Source: Apricaphanius iberus | Taxonomy: Eukaryota > Chordata > Actinopteri > Cyprinodontiformes > Aphaniidae | Length of the DNA stretch: 64,000 nucleotides | Assembly (NCBI GenBank): GCA_028564705.1 | Contig: JAPXFQ010002465.1 | Coordinates: forward strand, 682,001-746,000 | Direction of reading: 5' to 3' | In this document: piece by piece, positions 44,005 to 55,420 of the stretch | Layout of the letters: every line of letters begins with the position of its first letter | Numbering within the stretch: the stretch's first letter is position 1 | Program-made: the position numbers and the translations under genes | Notes under the pieces: generated by a model | Told to the model about the DNA's origin: nothing | The model's database searches: none | Seen by the model: only the letters and a program-made list of their open reading frames with translations

Positions 44005-44016
44005 TTACTGATGTAC

Positions 44017-46197
44017 CTTTTTTTTTTTTTTTTTTTCTTTTTTTTTTTTACGTGTCCTGTCTAGCAGTTTGCCACTCAGAATTGGTGTCTGAGTACCAAG
44101 TAAAAGCCCAATAGATTTACTTTCCCAAGCAGAGTATTACATCTTTACTGTAACACTCCACTTGATGTATATGTATTAAATAATCTTTATTAGTAATTAC
44201 TGAGGGTTCAATTTCCTGAAGTCATGGACACGAAACCGAGAAAAGAAGGAAGAAAGGAAGAAGGTGAAGAAAAGAAACCGCACCAGCAGAGGCGCGAACC
44301 GACGACACAAGACAGGGAGGCAAACAAAGAACACAAGAAAACATCCCAGTCCTCCAACTCTGGCGGATGGCAGAGAAACAGTAATACAAAACAAACAAAA
44401 ACAACGAACTGAACAGAACCGAACCACACCAATAGTTCAGATCCAGTAATACAAATAAAGAATTACACATTCACTACACACAAGCATGGATTAATAAACA
44501 CAATACTAAGGTTTCTGTTAAGCTCCTTGTAAAAGCTAACTAACTAAGCTAACCTCAACTCAAGATATGTCCGTCCACACCAATGTCCCCACACCCATGT
44601 GTGTGTGCTAGCATGCAGGTCTGAATAAGGTTTCCCCATGCAAGTGATTGATAGCTGGTGTAAGGAACCGTCAATCCGTCCTACAGGAATCGACACAGAC
44701 ATGAAGGAGGCAGGAGACGCATGCATCCAGAGTCCCACAGAGCGCATGAGCCGCAGGCGGACCAGCGCAGGGCCGATCACCCACCAAGAGAGGAACAGAT
44801 GGAAGCCCCAGGGGAACACCAAGCAGGCGCAATGCTGGGGCCCCGAGAGATCGCAGGGACGAGCCCACGGGCTCCGCCGGAAACCGGCTATGCCAGGGCG
44901 GGCCCGGATCAGGACCCGGAGGCCACGGGGATCAGGGGCACCCCGCCCCCCAGCAGGACCCTGACCAGGGACCCGCCGAGAGGGGTCCTCTGCCGCCGCC
45001 GGGCAGGAGGCGCCTGCAGCCGATCAACGGACGATACACGCCGCCGCTACCCCGGACCAATACCTACCGCCAACACCCCCCCCCCACACACACACACACC
45101 CACACGCCAGGGAGCCACAGTAAAGCCACAGCGGATGTACGCCCTCCCCAGGCCGCGCCCAGCCAGCATCTGGACATCCAGATCTACCAGCTCCCGGGTC
45201 CAGATCCCGCCCCATGCATAGGGCCAAGATCTGGGGCCCAGCCAATACTGGACAGCCCCCCCAGATGAACCGACCAGGCAGTAGAACTCATGGAACTGGC
45301 AGGAGCTTGGGCGCCGGGCACGGTCCCCACCGATCCACTGGACAACCCACCAACCTACTTACAACCCCGGCACCCCCATAAGAGGTGCCCCAGTCAATCC
45401 AAGGAGGATGTCGCCGGAAACAGCGGCCGCCCGACACACCGCCCGACACACCGGCCCACCCAGGACCAGCTAGGCATGCACCAGGACCGAGCCGGGCCGC
45501 AACCGGGACCCCCGGCCCCAGGCATCGAGAGCCATCATCGACCAGCGGGCAGGACCATCCATCACCGACGGGGAGTGACGGAGGGGAAGAAGATGCACCA
45601 GGCCAGAGGGCAGCCAAACACCCAACCTGACAAGTAGACATAGACAGATAGAGACACTCATATGTACCCTCCCTCTCATGCGCACACATTCTTACATATA
45701 CAGGACACACGAAAAAAGGACGCTGTACACTCATTCATACACCCCATACAAACTCTATACTCCCTGGCCCAGGGACAGACGCCCCGATAGAGCACCCTGC
45801 CCCTGCACCCGGGAGACGGACCCCTTGCCGACCAGGACGGGGACAAGCAGACCGCCAAGGCCCCGACCCCAGCAAGAGTAGCCCACTAGCCTAGGTCCCC
45901 GACCAGACGACCTGATAATCTCCCCGGGCTCCAACCCCCGATGGTCCAACGAACAGGGGTGTGGAAAGACCCCCTGCCTCTCTCCCCCTGCTCAATTGTG
46001 GTGTTGTTCCGTGTTGTTCTAATGTGCACTTAAAACAGAGGGGTGGGACATGGGGATACTGCCAGGTACCCCCATCTCCCTCCCCGGGCCCTCAGTGTCT
46101 AGATGCATTTAAACAGTGGGTACCGGCACCATAGGCGAGGCCCCATATAAGGTGCCCCGCCTCTAGTGCCGAGGCGCACCCACCGCCAGGTCCCTGA
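44017..46197 (-). mobile_element. GC-rich poly(A) retroposon with 12-bp target-site duplication
   Basis: TTACTGATGTAC flanks the block on both sides (44005-44016 and 46198-46209). Inside the left border is a 30-plus-base T run (44018-44049) with minor interruptions, which is the poly(A) tail of an element on the minus strand. A minus-strand AATAAAG signal lies near 44183-44189. From about 44640 to 46190 the sequence is strongly GC-rich, C-rich on the plus strand, with a CA run at 45086-45100. Long Pro/Arg-rich frames on both strands reflect composition and show no RT motif. It is probably the 3'UTR part of a 5'-truncated L1-like LINE, or a processed RNA copy. Confidence 0.82.
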
Positions 46198-46209
46198 TTA
46201 CTGATGTAC

Positions 46210-47555
46210 TTTGAATATGTAGTGGACTGCATAATACTTTACTGCAACAGATTCCTGGAGCTGTACATAGAACCTACAGACAGACATAGTGGTGCAAACG
46301 TTTGGATTTTCTGAAGTCTCATTGATTTTTACACTAAATTAAGAACAATTTAAGCTAAGGAAAGTGGTTTCTCTCACTGTCTCTTAAGTGATGCATTCAG
46401 TCAAAGAAATGGAAAGTAAATTCCAACACCTCTGAACATTCATGTTGTTTTTGCTCCATATCTCACACCACATCATGACTTATGAAAAAAACATGATGAA
46501 AAAAACCTAACATGTAGGGACTATGGTTCATCCGCTTATGAGCTGCTACTCTGAAGATGAATTATAAACTGGTAGATGTTGAAGGGAAAAGCAGTAAATC
46601 ATAGCCAAGCCAAACAGTGTGAGACGACTAATGAAGTGGTTGCAGAGGCTCAGACTGGGTAGCCTCCATTTTGACACTCGTTACTGCAAAAGGAAACAGC
46701 ACAGGTCGGTGCTGAAGCCGGCGCCTTTCACTGACTTAGATAAAACGGCAGCAACAACCGCTCTCCAAGAGCACATTTCAAACACAGTAGGAGTCTGTTG
46801 GGCATCGCGTGGTGAGGTTGGATCAGGAAGAAATCCTCAGTGAGGCTTTTCAAGGGACAAAAAAAGAGGATCTGTGCATGCGACCCAGCAGAAATTGTTT
46901 GATATTATGACCCTGGCCCCCACACACAGAGCTGACGCTGAGTGAGCGGAGGAGATTAGACTAACACTGTCTGTAATGATGAATGATTATGTAGACCGAG
47001 TGAAGAAGCTGAGAACTTAACCAGCCTCAACCCCCCGACCCATCAGGAAGCTCAGAAAAGCTTGCCTCTTCAGCTTCTTCTTTCAATACAAATATAGTTT
47101 ACAGGTGATGCTTATTGCTGATCACTACCATGTCAGCCAATTAGGAAGACTGGTGTTACTTTACCTGCAAGTGAACCGATCTACCAGCCAGTTGGAGCTT
47201 TGAACCAACTGACTGGGAAACTTGATTCTTCCTCTTCTGGTCTCTGGTTAAGTGACCATTTGGAGTTTAAAATGTATGTACTGCTTTCTTGAGCATTTTG
47301 GTAACATAAACATGACAATGTGTTTCAGTAGCACTTCTGTCAAGAGATACAAAGTTAGAGTAAAAAAAAAAATATTTGTTTAAGCAGCATACTTAGGGCT
47401 AAGATTCGAAGAACCACGATAAAAACTGCAGGGTTAAAAATAACCTAAGTTATTTTTAACCCTTTAAATAAGTGTTTTGCGGATCCAGTTCAGGGACAAA
47501 TATGTAATAACCAGCTCGGCACCTCAGGTCAGCAGATCAGCTTCTCCTGGAGGTA
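46210..47555. other. Intergenic DNA, nothing recognised
   Basis: The frame at 46619-46843 has no recognised domain and no splice context. Confidence 0.4.
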
Positions 47556-47900
47556 CCGAGGTTTAAGAGGAAGCTCAGGCGGGACCGTGTTTTTCAATCT
47601 GTGCACCAAAACTGTGGGATGCGTTGCCCCTGAGCATTCGTCAGGCATCTTCACTGTCCAATTTTAAAACCCCTTTTTACAGAAAAGCATTTGGCTGTAC
47701 CTGAGACTCTGCTCTGTTTTTTACTTCTTTATTTACTCTATAGTTAGTTTTTTTTAAAACTTTGTTTCTAATGTTCTAAAACTTTCATTCGTTTCTAATT
47801 GCTGTTTAATGTTTTGAATTTTTTATTGTACGCCGCCTTGTTTGGACTGCATTCATGTTAAGGCGCCATATAAATAATGCAAATAAGAATAATAAGAATA
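47556..47900 (+). mobile_element. LINE ORF-end and tail fragment
   Basis: Plus-strand translation with frameshifts gives GDRVFQSVHQNCGMRCP-like and FKTPFYRKAFG-like endings (equivalent to GDRSFxxxAPxLWNxLP and FKxxLKTxLFxxAF). These are followed by 'ttgtacgccgccttgtttgg' and 'aaggcgccatataaataatg', the terminal tail. Confidence 0.7.
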
Positions 47901-48978
47901 ACTCAGCCCAGGGTAGATTTAAAACACATGGTTAATAATAGCTTCCAGTACTAGATTAGATTTTTAACCCAAATAAAGGGACAAAGTGACTAAAATCCAC
48001 CTTAAAAGCTCCCGTTGGTAAGATTACAAAACAAGTAATATTTAGATTAAAAAAACATTTTATTTTTTTATTTTGTCTTAGTTAACCATTAAAGTAATCA
48101 GACAAAAACAAGACATACAGTCAAACAAAGTCATAATATTTATTATGACTGCTGAATTTCTGAAGCTTAAACCTAAAAAAAATTAGGAAATTCTACTTCT
48201 AGAATTTTCCAGTTCTCTAACCTTCTGTAGCAAATTATTTTCACACTTGATAAGGTATGCTTTATGATGGATTACTGACGTCTTGAGGGTCTAGACAAAA
48301 TTTGTTTGGTAGGATTCAGGAAATAAGTGGCTCATTGATTTCTTTTTTTCTTTTGAGCACACATAAAGTTCAGCAATGCCATTTGGACATTGTTCATGCT
48401 GCTTTCTGACTACTTCTTTATGTTGAGTATTCTTCAGTTACATAACCTCAATCAATGTTCATTGGGCCATGTTTGGTTTATATCCAGAATTTTCCAGTTT
48501 TGTAACCTCCTCTGAAGTTATTATTCTGAAGTTATTATACCTTATTTAGCAGTATCCCCCTTCTATTTGACACAGAAAAAAAGAACAGTAAACTATTACA
48601 AAGATTAGCAGCTATTCATTATCACACTCAGTATTGGTATTAACATAAGGAGGGAAGTGGAATGTCTGGGGAAAATCTAAAACATACAGACTTAATATAG
48701 AAATGCACAACTTCGAGACCTATTTACTGCTAGAGGAATGTAATTTTTATGTAACCCCTTCAGAAGAGCTGGTGAACTTTTAGAATTTCGTTCAAGCCTA
48801 GGAAGATAAAAGTACACAAATATCTTCTATTTTAGTGCCTATCTATTTGAGAACTGAGCTTGTCTAAAGTTAGATCATATAAAGTGTTCCTAAGGAGTGT
48901 CTGTATCACAGTTCCAAAATTATTGAGCTTCAGTTGATAAGGAAAAACTTTAGGATTATATAACATCCCCTGTGAAAA
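47901..48978. other. AT-rich intergenic DNA, nothing recognised
   Basis: No gene or named repeat. Confidence 0.4.

Positions 48979-49014
<36 letters not shown>
48979..49014. repeat. (TA)n microsatellite
   Basis: About 17 TA units at the 3' border of the adjacent minus-strand LINE. Confidence 0.95.
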
Positions 49015-49016
<2 letters not shown>

Positions 49017-49019
49017 CCC

Positions 49020-49800
49020 ATCCATCCATCCGTCTGTCTAAGCCTGAGTAGTAGTAGTTGCATTAACTGAAACTGTGTGTCAACTCTTGATCGTTCCTCT
49101 TTAGGTCCAAAAATAATTGCTTCAGTTTTGTTTCTATTTGGCTGGAGAAAGTAATGGGACATCCACACATTGAATGGTTCCGTGCAACTGCTCAGCGCTT
49201 GAACGTGTTTATTATCTGCTGGCGGCAGTGTAATGCAGAGCTGAATATCATCTGCATAGTCATAGCAACTATGTTATTGCTTGTTTAAATCTGAATTAGC
49301 AGGAGCGTGTAGATATGAAATAAGAGGAGTCTGAAGATGGAACTCGGGGTACCCCGCATGTAATCTCTGTCCGCTTTCAGAAGGTTACTTATTAACATGA
49401 CAAAGTTCCTGTTCTTTAGGTGAGACACACACTAGTCAAGTACTGTACCAGAGAGTTCAAATCAGGAATTTAACCATGTAATTAGAATATCATGCCCAAC
49501 AGTAGTAAATGCTGCACTGAGATCTAACAGTATCAGCGCTGTGAGTCCACAACAATCTGCATTCATGCCAATGTCACTGAATACTTAAAACCAGACTGAA
49601 AGGCAAATCAGTCGGTCATTGTCAGGAGGTAATTTAACTTGTGAAACAAAGATTTTTCAGCAATCTTGTTGCTGTTAAATGAAAGGCTGTAATTCTGCAA
49701 CAGTGACTTGTCCAGATTCTTTTCGGGAATACTTTGTTAAATGTTGTTGTTAATGCCTGGGCTGAAAACAGATGAGTTCACTTTGTGAATCAGATCAGAC
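49020..49800 (-). pseudogene. LINE reverse transcriptase core, decayed, minus strand
   Basis: Minus-strand frames contain RT motif A as ALILLDLSAAFTTVGHDILI near 49490-49550 (the family consensus has AFDTVDH, so the Asp is lost), a GTPSSIFRLLLFHIYTLL block near 49300-49360, and motif C as CYDYADDIQLCI near 49240-49270. The stretch WMSHYFLQPNRNKTEAIIFG follows near 49100-49165. Frameshifts separate these blocks, so it is inactive. Confidence 0.8.
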
Positions 49801-49984
49801 ACAATGAAAGGCAAAACTTTCTTAAAGAAAGCTGTGAAAAAAAGGAAGAGGAACTTAATTAGTGTACAATGTCTTCTAAGTTTTTTAGCTGAGTTTGTGA
49901 AATTGCACTATTTTCTCTACATACATTACATACATTTTCAGCTATACACTAGAATGTCGTCAGGTGACTATATACCGATCTAAG

Positions 49985-50335
49985 CACTACATAAATGCAT
50001 CGAGCAAATCAATAGCTGGATGTCCCATAACTTTCTCCGGCTGAACAGAAACAAAGCCGAAGTAGCCTAGTTATTTTTGGACGTAAAGAGTAATGTTTTG
50101 TCGCATTATGTAATAACTGCGCATTATGTAATAAAAGCCTAAAATGTAACAAGGAACAATCAAGATTCAGCACACAGCTTCAGTTGATACAAGTAGAAAC
50201 TAATGATCAGGCACATACTCTAGGTGTAATAATGGACTCAGACCTGAACCTCTAGGGTCACAAAAAGGCAATAACCAGGTCAGCTTCATATCACCTGATG
50301 AACATTTCTAAGATTAAAGGACTAATGTAACAACA
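49985..50335 (+). pseudogene. LINE reverse transcriptase fragment, plus strand, 5' piece
   Basis: Encodes IEQINSWMSHNFLRLNRNKA, then after frameshifts LGVIMDSDLNL, KAITRSASYHLMNISKIKGL. It continues at 50755 after an insertion. It overlaps in content the minus-strand copy at 49020-49210. Confidence 0.78.
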
Positions 50336-50754
50336 GGACCTTGAGCCTGTGAATATTCTCATTCTTCCAGGTCATGGTTATCTCAAGGAAATTTCAATCG
50401 AACGCAACTGGACTTGGTAATTTTTCCTGGAAGACGTTTCACCTCTTATCCAAGAGGCTTCATCAGTTCATGCTCACCGCTGACCAGGCTGGGACTGGTC
50501 CAACTAACTGGTGTGGAGACTCAGCTATTTAACCTCTTGGAGGGGTTTTACAAGACTGATTATGTCATTGAATCCTTTGTGCTCCACGTCTTAACGACGG
50601 TCGTTGGCGTGTCGCCTATTGGTGGAGGTTAGGTTCAGCTTCATTAGTGCCCTATTGTGTTATAACGACAGTCGCTGGAGTCACAGTTGTTTTTCTTCCT
50701 AGAGGTTAAATTGTTGAGTCTCCTGGGTAAGGATGAAAGGGCAGCATTGTAAAT
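50336..50754 (+). mobile_element. Penelope-like element-derived fragment inserted in LINE
   Basis: Contains 'tcctggaagacgtttcacct' followed by 'atccaagaggcttcatcagt', a signature commonly seen at ends of teleost Penelope-like repeats. LINE coding sequence stops just before it and resumes just after it. The assignment comes from this signature only. Confidence 0.55.
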
Positions 50755-51395
50755 TGGAGATAGATGATGTCTCAGGCCTCCTCCTCTGTTTAGCGATGGT
50801 TTCTCTACTTTTACATAGATGGCTTCTTTTACTTAAAAAACTCATCCATGCTTTTATCTTTAGTTGGATTGATTACTGTATCAGCATCCACACAGGTCTG
50901 CCTAAAAAGCCAATCAGACAGCTGCAGCTGATCCAGAACGCTGCTGCTGGCATTCTCACTAGAACCAGGAAAGTAGAACACATCACCCCAGTTCTAAAGT
51001 CCCTCCATTGGCTTCCTGTAGCTCAGAGATTAGACTTTGAAATACTCCTACTACTTTATAAATCACTAAATGGTTTGGCACCTAAACATGCTGAATACCT
51101 GTTGTCACTATAGCAACCCAGCAGACCACTCAGGTCCTCCAACTCAAGAATTAGAACCAAATAGCTTTCAGTTTCTGTGCCCCACAAATCTGGAATAAAC
51201 TTCCTGATGACTGCAAAGCTGCTGAATCGTTAGGCTCTTTCAAATCAAAAATGAAAACTCTACTGTTTCGATATGCTTTTGAGTAATATTCATATACTTG
51301 ATTTCTTTACAGCAAAATCATATAAAGCACCTTGAATCACCTTGTGTTGAAAGTGTACTACACAAATAAATTTTGCCTTACTTAAAATGACTTAA
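50755..51395 (+). pseudogene. LINE reverse transcriptase C-terminus and tail, plus strand, 3' piece
   Basis: The 50733-51113 frame gives LLKKLIHAFIFSWIDYCISI, LIQNAAAGILTRTRKVEHIT and LKSLHWLPVAQRLDFEILLL, ending LNGLAPKHAEYLL before a stop. A frameshifted tail and the 3' end ('aaagcaccttgaatcacctt') follow to about 51390. Confidence 0.85.
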
Positions 51396-51472
51396 ATTGC
51401 CTTACATTGGTATTGACTGGGTACAACATAACACGGTTGGCAATTATGTAACCAAGTTTTTCAGTAACCGAA

Positions 51473-53037
51473 CCACCGAGCATTTTTCGGTCTAAAAGAC
51501 GTCTAATGAACGTCTATATGGTCCATAGACGTCTAGGCTAAAATCGGTCTACCACTGGTCTAAAAATGAAAATTTTTCAGCCGTCTAGGTTTAGACTAGC
51601 CGTCTAATAGACGTCTAAAAGATGACTACCTCTATACGCCACATCTAATGTAAGACGTTTATATTACCGTTAATGAACGTCTATTTCTAGACGTCTAAAG
51701 TTATACGTTTAACAGACGTTTATTTTTATACCAAATGTATATACCATCAGATAATCTAGACGTCATTTAGACGTCGTATAGACGTCGTATAGACGTCTAT
51801 TAAATGTATTATAGCCTAATGATATTCTAATTTAAACAAAGATTGTGGTGAAAAATAAGTAGTCTAATGTTCAAAATTACTAAAATAAAAATGTATGTAT
51901 TTGTATGCAAAACATTTACAAAACTAAAATTAGGCCAACATTTTTTTTTTTAAATATACAAAAACTCTGGGAAAATTTATCAACCTAAACCAAAATGTAA
52001 ATAAATAAATAAAATACACCAGAGGTGTCCTCGGCCTATTATTGCCCCCTCCAACACTTCGAGCTGGAGCCTGTTTGAGATGTGCAGCCATTGCTGAGCT
52101 GATAATTTACTCCGTAGCCTCTTTTAAAGTTTTCTGAACAGATTCTGCAAACATAGCAATAGAATAAATGAATAAATATTTTAAGTGTCACAGAGATCAC
52201 AGCGATATTATCCATTAAGACAAAGTACATGGTTTCAAAGGACCATTCGGTTTAATGGCTACTTAACAGCAAGCTAGCAGGTAAGCTACAGCTAGCCTGC
52301 TAGCTATGCTGCAAACGGATAACAAACATTGTAGGACAAAACAACATTTCAGTAACTTTCCTTTGAGCACTCACCTAAATGCGACCCTTCATATTTGAAG
52401 AAACAACGTTTTGTAACACATAGTGGTCCTAATGAGTAAAATAAATTGGTTCGGAGGACTCCGATATCCATATCACCATAAAGACGATTAGACCGAGCGG
52501 AACTTTAAGTGTGTTGCTGCCTCCTAGTGGTGAGGGTCAGGGGTTACCACTAAAATAACTTATACGTCTGGTCTAAACCAGGTTTTAATGTAGACGTTGA
52601 ATAAACATCTAAATCAAGGCTAAATCTAAACTTTACTCTATATTGATCAATGACAATTCAAATGATTCAAATCCAACATTTGTACATCAGCTGTGCAACT
52701 TAGTTATTTTTTTTATAATCACTGTTCGTTCTTTAATGTATTTATTTAAATAATCTCAATTTGGTCTAAAGAGAGACGTTGATACGACGTATAAATTTAG
52801 ACGTCGTAATCGAGTCATTGTCAACATTGTGCATTGATCAATGATTGTTAAAAGCGTTTTAATCCAGTACTTGACCGTCATTTACACAACTTTCAGTTAT
52901 TTTTTTATATAATATTTATTATTAAATGTATTAAATTGTGTCATCTAGATTCGGGCTAAAATGTAGACCGATTATAGACGGTCTAATTTCGGTTTGAATT
53001 TAGACGGCACGTCTAATAGATGTCTATTGCTCAGTGG
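51473..53037. mobile_element. Non-autonomous DNA element packed with GACGTC palindromes
   Basis: The left end 'ccaccgagca' and the right end 'ttgctcagtgg' are imperfect inverted copies, and GAA stands directly outside both (51470-51472 and 53038-53040), a possible 3-bp target duplication. I count nine GACGTC sites, starting at 51498, 51528, 51610, 51690, 51759, 51770, 51781, 51792 and 52800, mostly as TAGACGTCTA-like words, plus many half-sites (cgtcta, tagacg) near both ends. The interior at about 51960-52560 is ordinary sequence with no transposase that I recognise. Length is 1565 bp. The superfamily is not assigned. Confidence 0.7.
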
Positions 53038-53099
53038 GAAGTCAATATCAGGTCCTGGTAACCTGTAGTTTAGCTGCCAAGAGGGTTTGTTCATCATCC

Positions 53100-53800
53100 A
53101 ACCATAGAAAACAAGGCATGAGCGTTATTAATGCTTCTGTCTATCTTTAAAACTAGGCTTAAAACCTTCCTCTTTGACAAAGCTTACAGTTAGAGACAGG
53201 TTAGACAGGTAGCTAGGAAGAGACAGGTTAATGTTAGTAGCTATGCTGCTTTAGGCTAGGCTGTTGGAGGAAATTATTAGGGTCTGTTCCTACTTTCTCT
53301 CCTACTTCTCCCCAACTGCATGATGTGCTGTCAATTCAAGCGCTAACCTGTTTTCTCTTAGTCTCTTCCTACAGTAGGTGCTCCTGACCCGCCCTGCTTG
53401 ACGACCCTGACTAAGATGGCATTCCAGTGGAGGAACGTTCTCCACGTCCTGCTACCAACTTCTGCTTCTGCATCAGTTCTGTTGCTCTGTCTGTGTCTCT
53501 GTTCTGTATCTCTGTTCTGTATTCTCCAAACCACAGACAGTCTCGGCACATGACCGCTTATGCTCAACCTGGTTCTGCTGGAGGTTTCTTCCTGTTAAAA
53601 GGGAAGTTTTCCTCTCCACTGTCACTCCATGCTTGCTCAGTGTGAGGGATTGCTGTGAAGTCACGACATAATCTTCTGCGGTTCCCTAATTCCTAAATTA
53701 AACATTGTATCGTAATAACTCTTCTTGTAAAGTGCATTGAGATGACATCTGTTGTGAAATGGCGCTATATAAATAAACTGAAGTGAACTGAAATTGAATT
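53100..53800 (+). mobile_element. L2-like LINE ORF end and 3' tail, plus strand
   Basis: Starts with the ORF end (IFKTRLKTFLFDKAYS near 53145-53190) and runs through the 3'UTR to 'ggcgctatataaataaactg' near 53762. It corresponds to 42395-43450 in reverse, without the 135-bp tandem repeat. Confidence 0.82.
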
Positions 53801-54594
53801 GAAATTCTGTCAATGATTACAGAGAATTTAAAAAAATCCCTTGTTTTCTTCAGTTGTAAGCTCTATCTGTTAAGTCTCTATTTATCATTGTCAAAGTTAA
53901 CCAGTCTTTCAACAGCTCAGTTTGGCTTTTCAACTCTCCCTTTTTACACTGTTTACCCATGGAGCTTCTCTCCACGGGGACTTCTTACCAGAGACAAGCA
54001 ATACAATTAATGGTGTCCAAATGTTAGAGCTAAAATTATCTTCCAGCTCATTTATTTAGAGTTACAGGATAATTCACTTCTGTTTATATACCTTTATATA
54101 CTGTCAAATGATGTCCTCTCAAGAGACTTTACAACTAAAGTTATTTCAATTCAATCATCCATACATTCCAATCAGTCCAAAAGTTTTCTAATGATTCCCA
54201 GCAGATTGCATCAAGTCATTGAAGCATTGTAGAATTCACTCCTCCTAGACGAACATGTAACGACAGATAAAGCGGAGATTAGAGAGTAAACTTGGTTAAA
54301 GGCTTTCATATGAGATTTTATTGAGCTGAACTGAACTGAGTTGAGTGTAATTGGAAATATTTTCCTGGCACACTTTGGCTCCTTGGTTTTAATAGGAATC
54401 ATTTAACAAGAACAGCTGACTTAGGTATTGTTGCTAAACATGTCCATCACTTTATTTGGATTACTCCTTCCATCATGATATGGCAAAATGTCTCAAAGGG
54501 GCATCCTAAACTGGTTTCTTAAACATTAAATTGACTTCTCTATACTACAATGGCTGTCACCAAATATTAATCTAATAGCACATCTAATACTGGT
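53801..54594. other. Intergenic DNA, nothing recognised
   Basis: No gene; one weak LINE-tail-like patch near 54320-54360. Confidence 0.4.
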
Positions 54595-55420
54595 AGTTCC
54601 TAGGATTTTTTTTACTGGTAGTTCCTAGGATTTCTAAAAGTAGAATGGAAGGCATATCTTTTAGTTATCAGGCTCCTCTCCTGTGGAACCAGCTCCTAGT
54701 TTTAGTCCGTGAGGCAGATACTCTGTCTATGTATTTTTAAGATAAGGCTTAAAACCTTCCTTTTTGATAAAGCTTATAGTTAGAATGGTTTAGGTTATCC
54801 TGAGCTATTTTTGTAATTATGCTGCTATAGGTTTAGACTGTTGGAGGACAGACTGACCGCTTTTCTTCTCTCTTCTACTTTTCTCTTCTACCACTCTCCA
54901 GATATATTTTTTCTGCTGTTATTGTGATTGTTAACCCAGTTTTCTCTCAGTGTTTATCTCCCCTTAGAAGCTCTACCCGGTCTGGTACCCTGCTCAACTA
55001 TAATGCTGGATGGGGAACATTGTTCCAGAAGATGCTCAAAGTCACAGAGCATCCTCCATGCTGTCTCTTCTCTGTCTTCTCAGACCCCCAGAGGGTTGTG
55101 TCAGATGACCGTTTGTACTGAGCCAGGTTCTGGTTCTGCTGGAGGTTTCTTCCTGTTAAAGGGGAGTTTTTCCTCTCCACTGTCGCTACATGCTTGCTCA
55201 GTATGAGGGATTGCTGAGGAATTGCTGTGGTTGGAGTCTGCATGATCCGGGCACAACATCACATTGATGATTCAAAGCAGTCTACTGGGATTCCTTACAT
55301 AGAAAACTTTAAACTGATTGAAATGTTTGTATAATTGTATTGAAATTACTTTTGTTGTAAAGTGCCTTGAGATGACATTTGTTGTGAATTGAAGCTATAT
55401 AAATACCAACAAAAATATAA
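54595..55420 (+). mobile_element. L2-like LINE ORF end and 3' tail, plus strand (second copy)
   Basis: 'tggtagttcctaggattt' is duplicated at its start (54591 and 54617). It is followed by SKSRMEGISFSYQAPLLWNQ-like coding sequence, the FDKAYS-type ORF end near 54750-54783, a 3'UTR with 'ggaggtttcttcctgttaaa' (55141), and the tail 'gaagctatataaatacc' near 55390. Confidence 0.8.

Noticed and set aside
44222..45734. Several overlapping long frames on both strands, Pro/Arg- or Leu/Val/Cys-rich
   Set aside because: They arise from GC-biased composition inside a retroposon with a target duplication. No frame shows a domain, and both strands are equally open.
51490..51800. GACGTC array as a host CREB-responsive enhancer
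   Set aside because: Most sites are TAGACGTCTA rather than TGACGTCA, and the block has transposon-like ends. A transposon explanation is preferred, though the host enhancer idea is not excluded.
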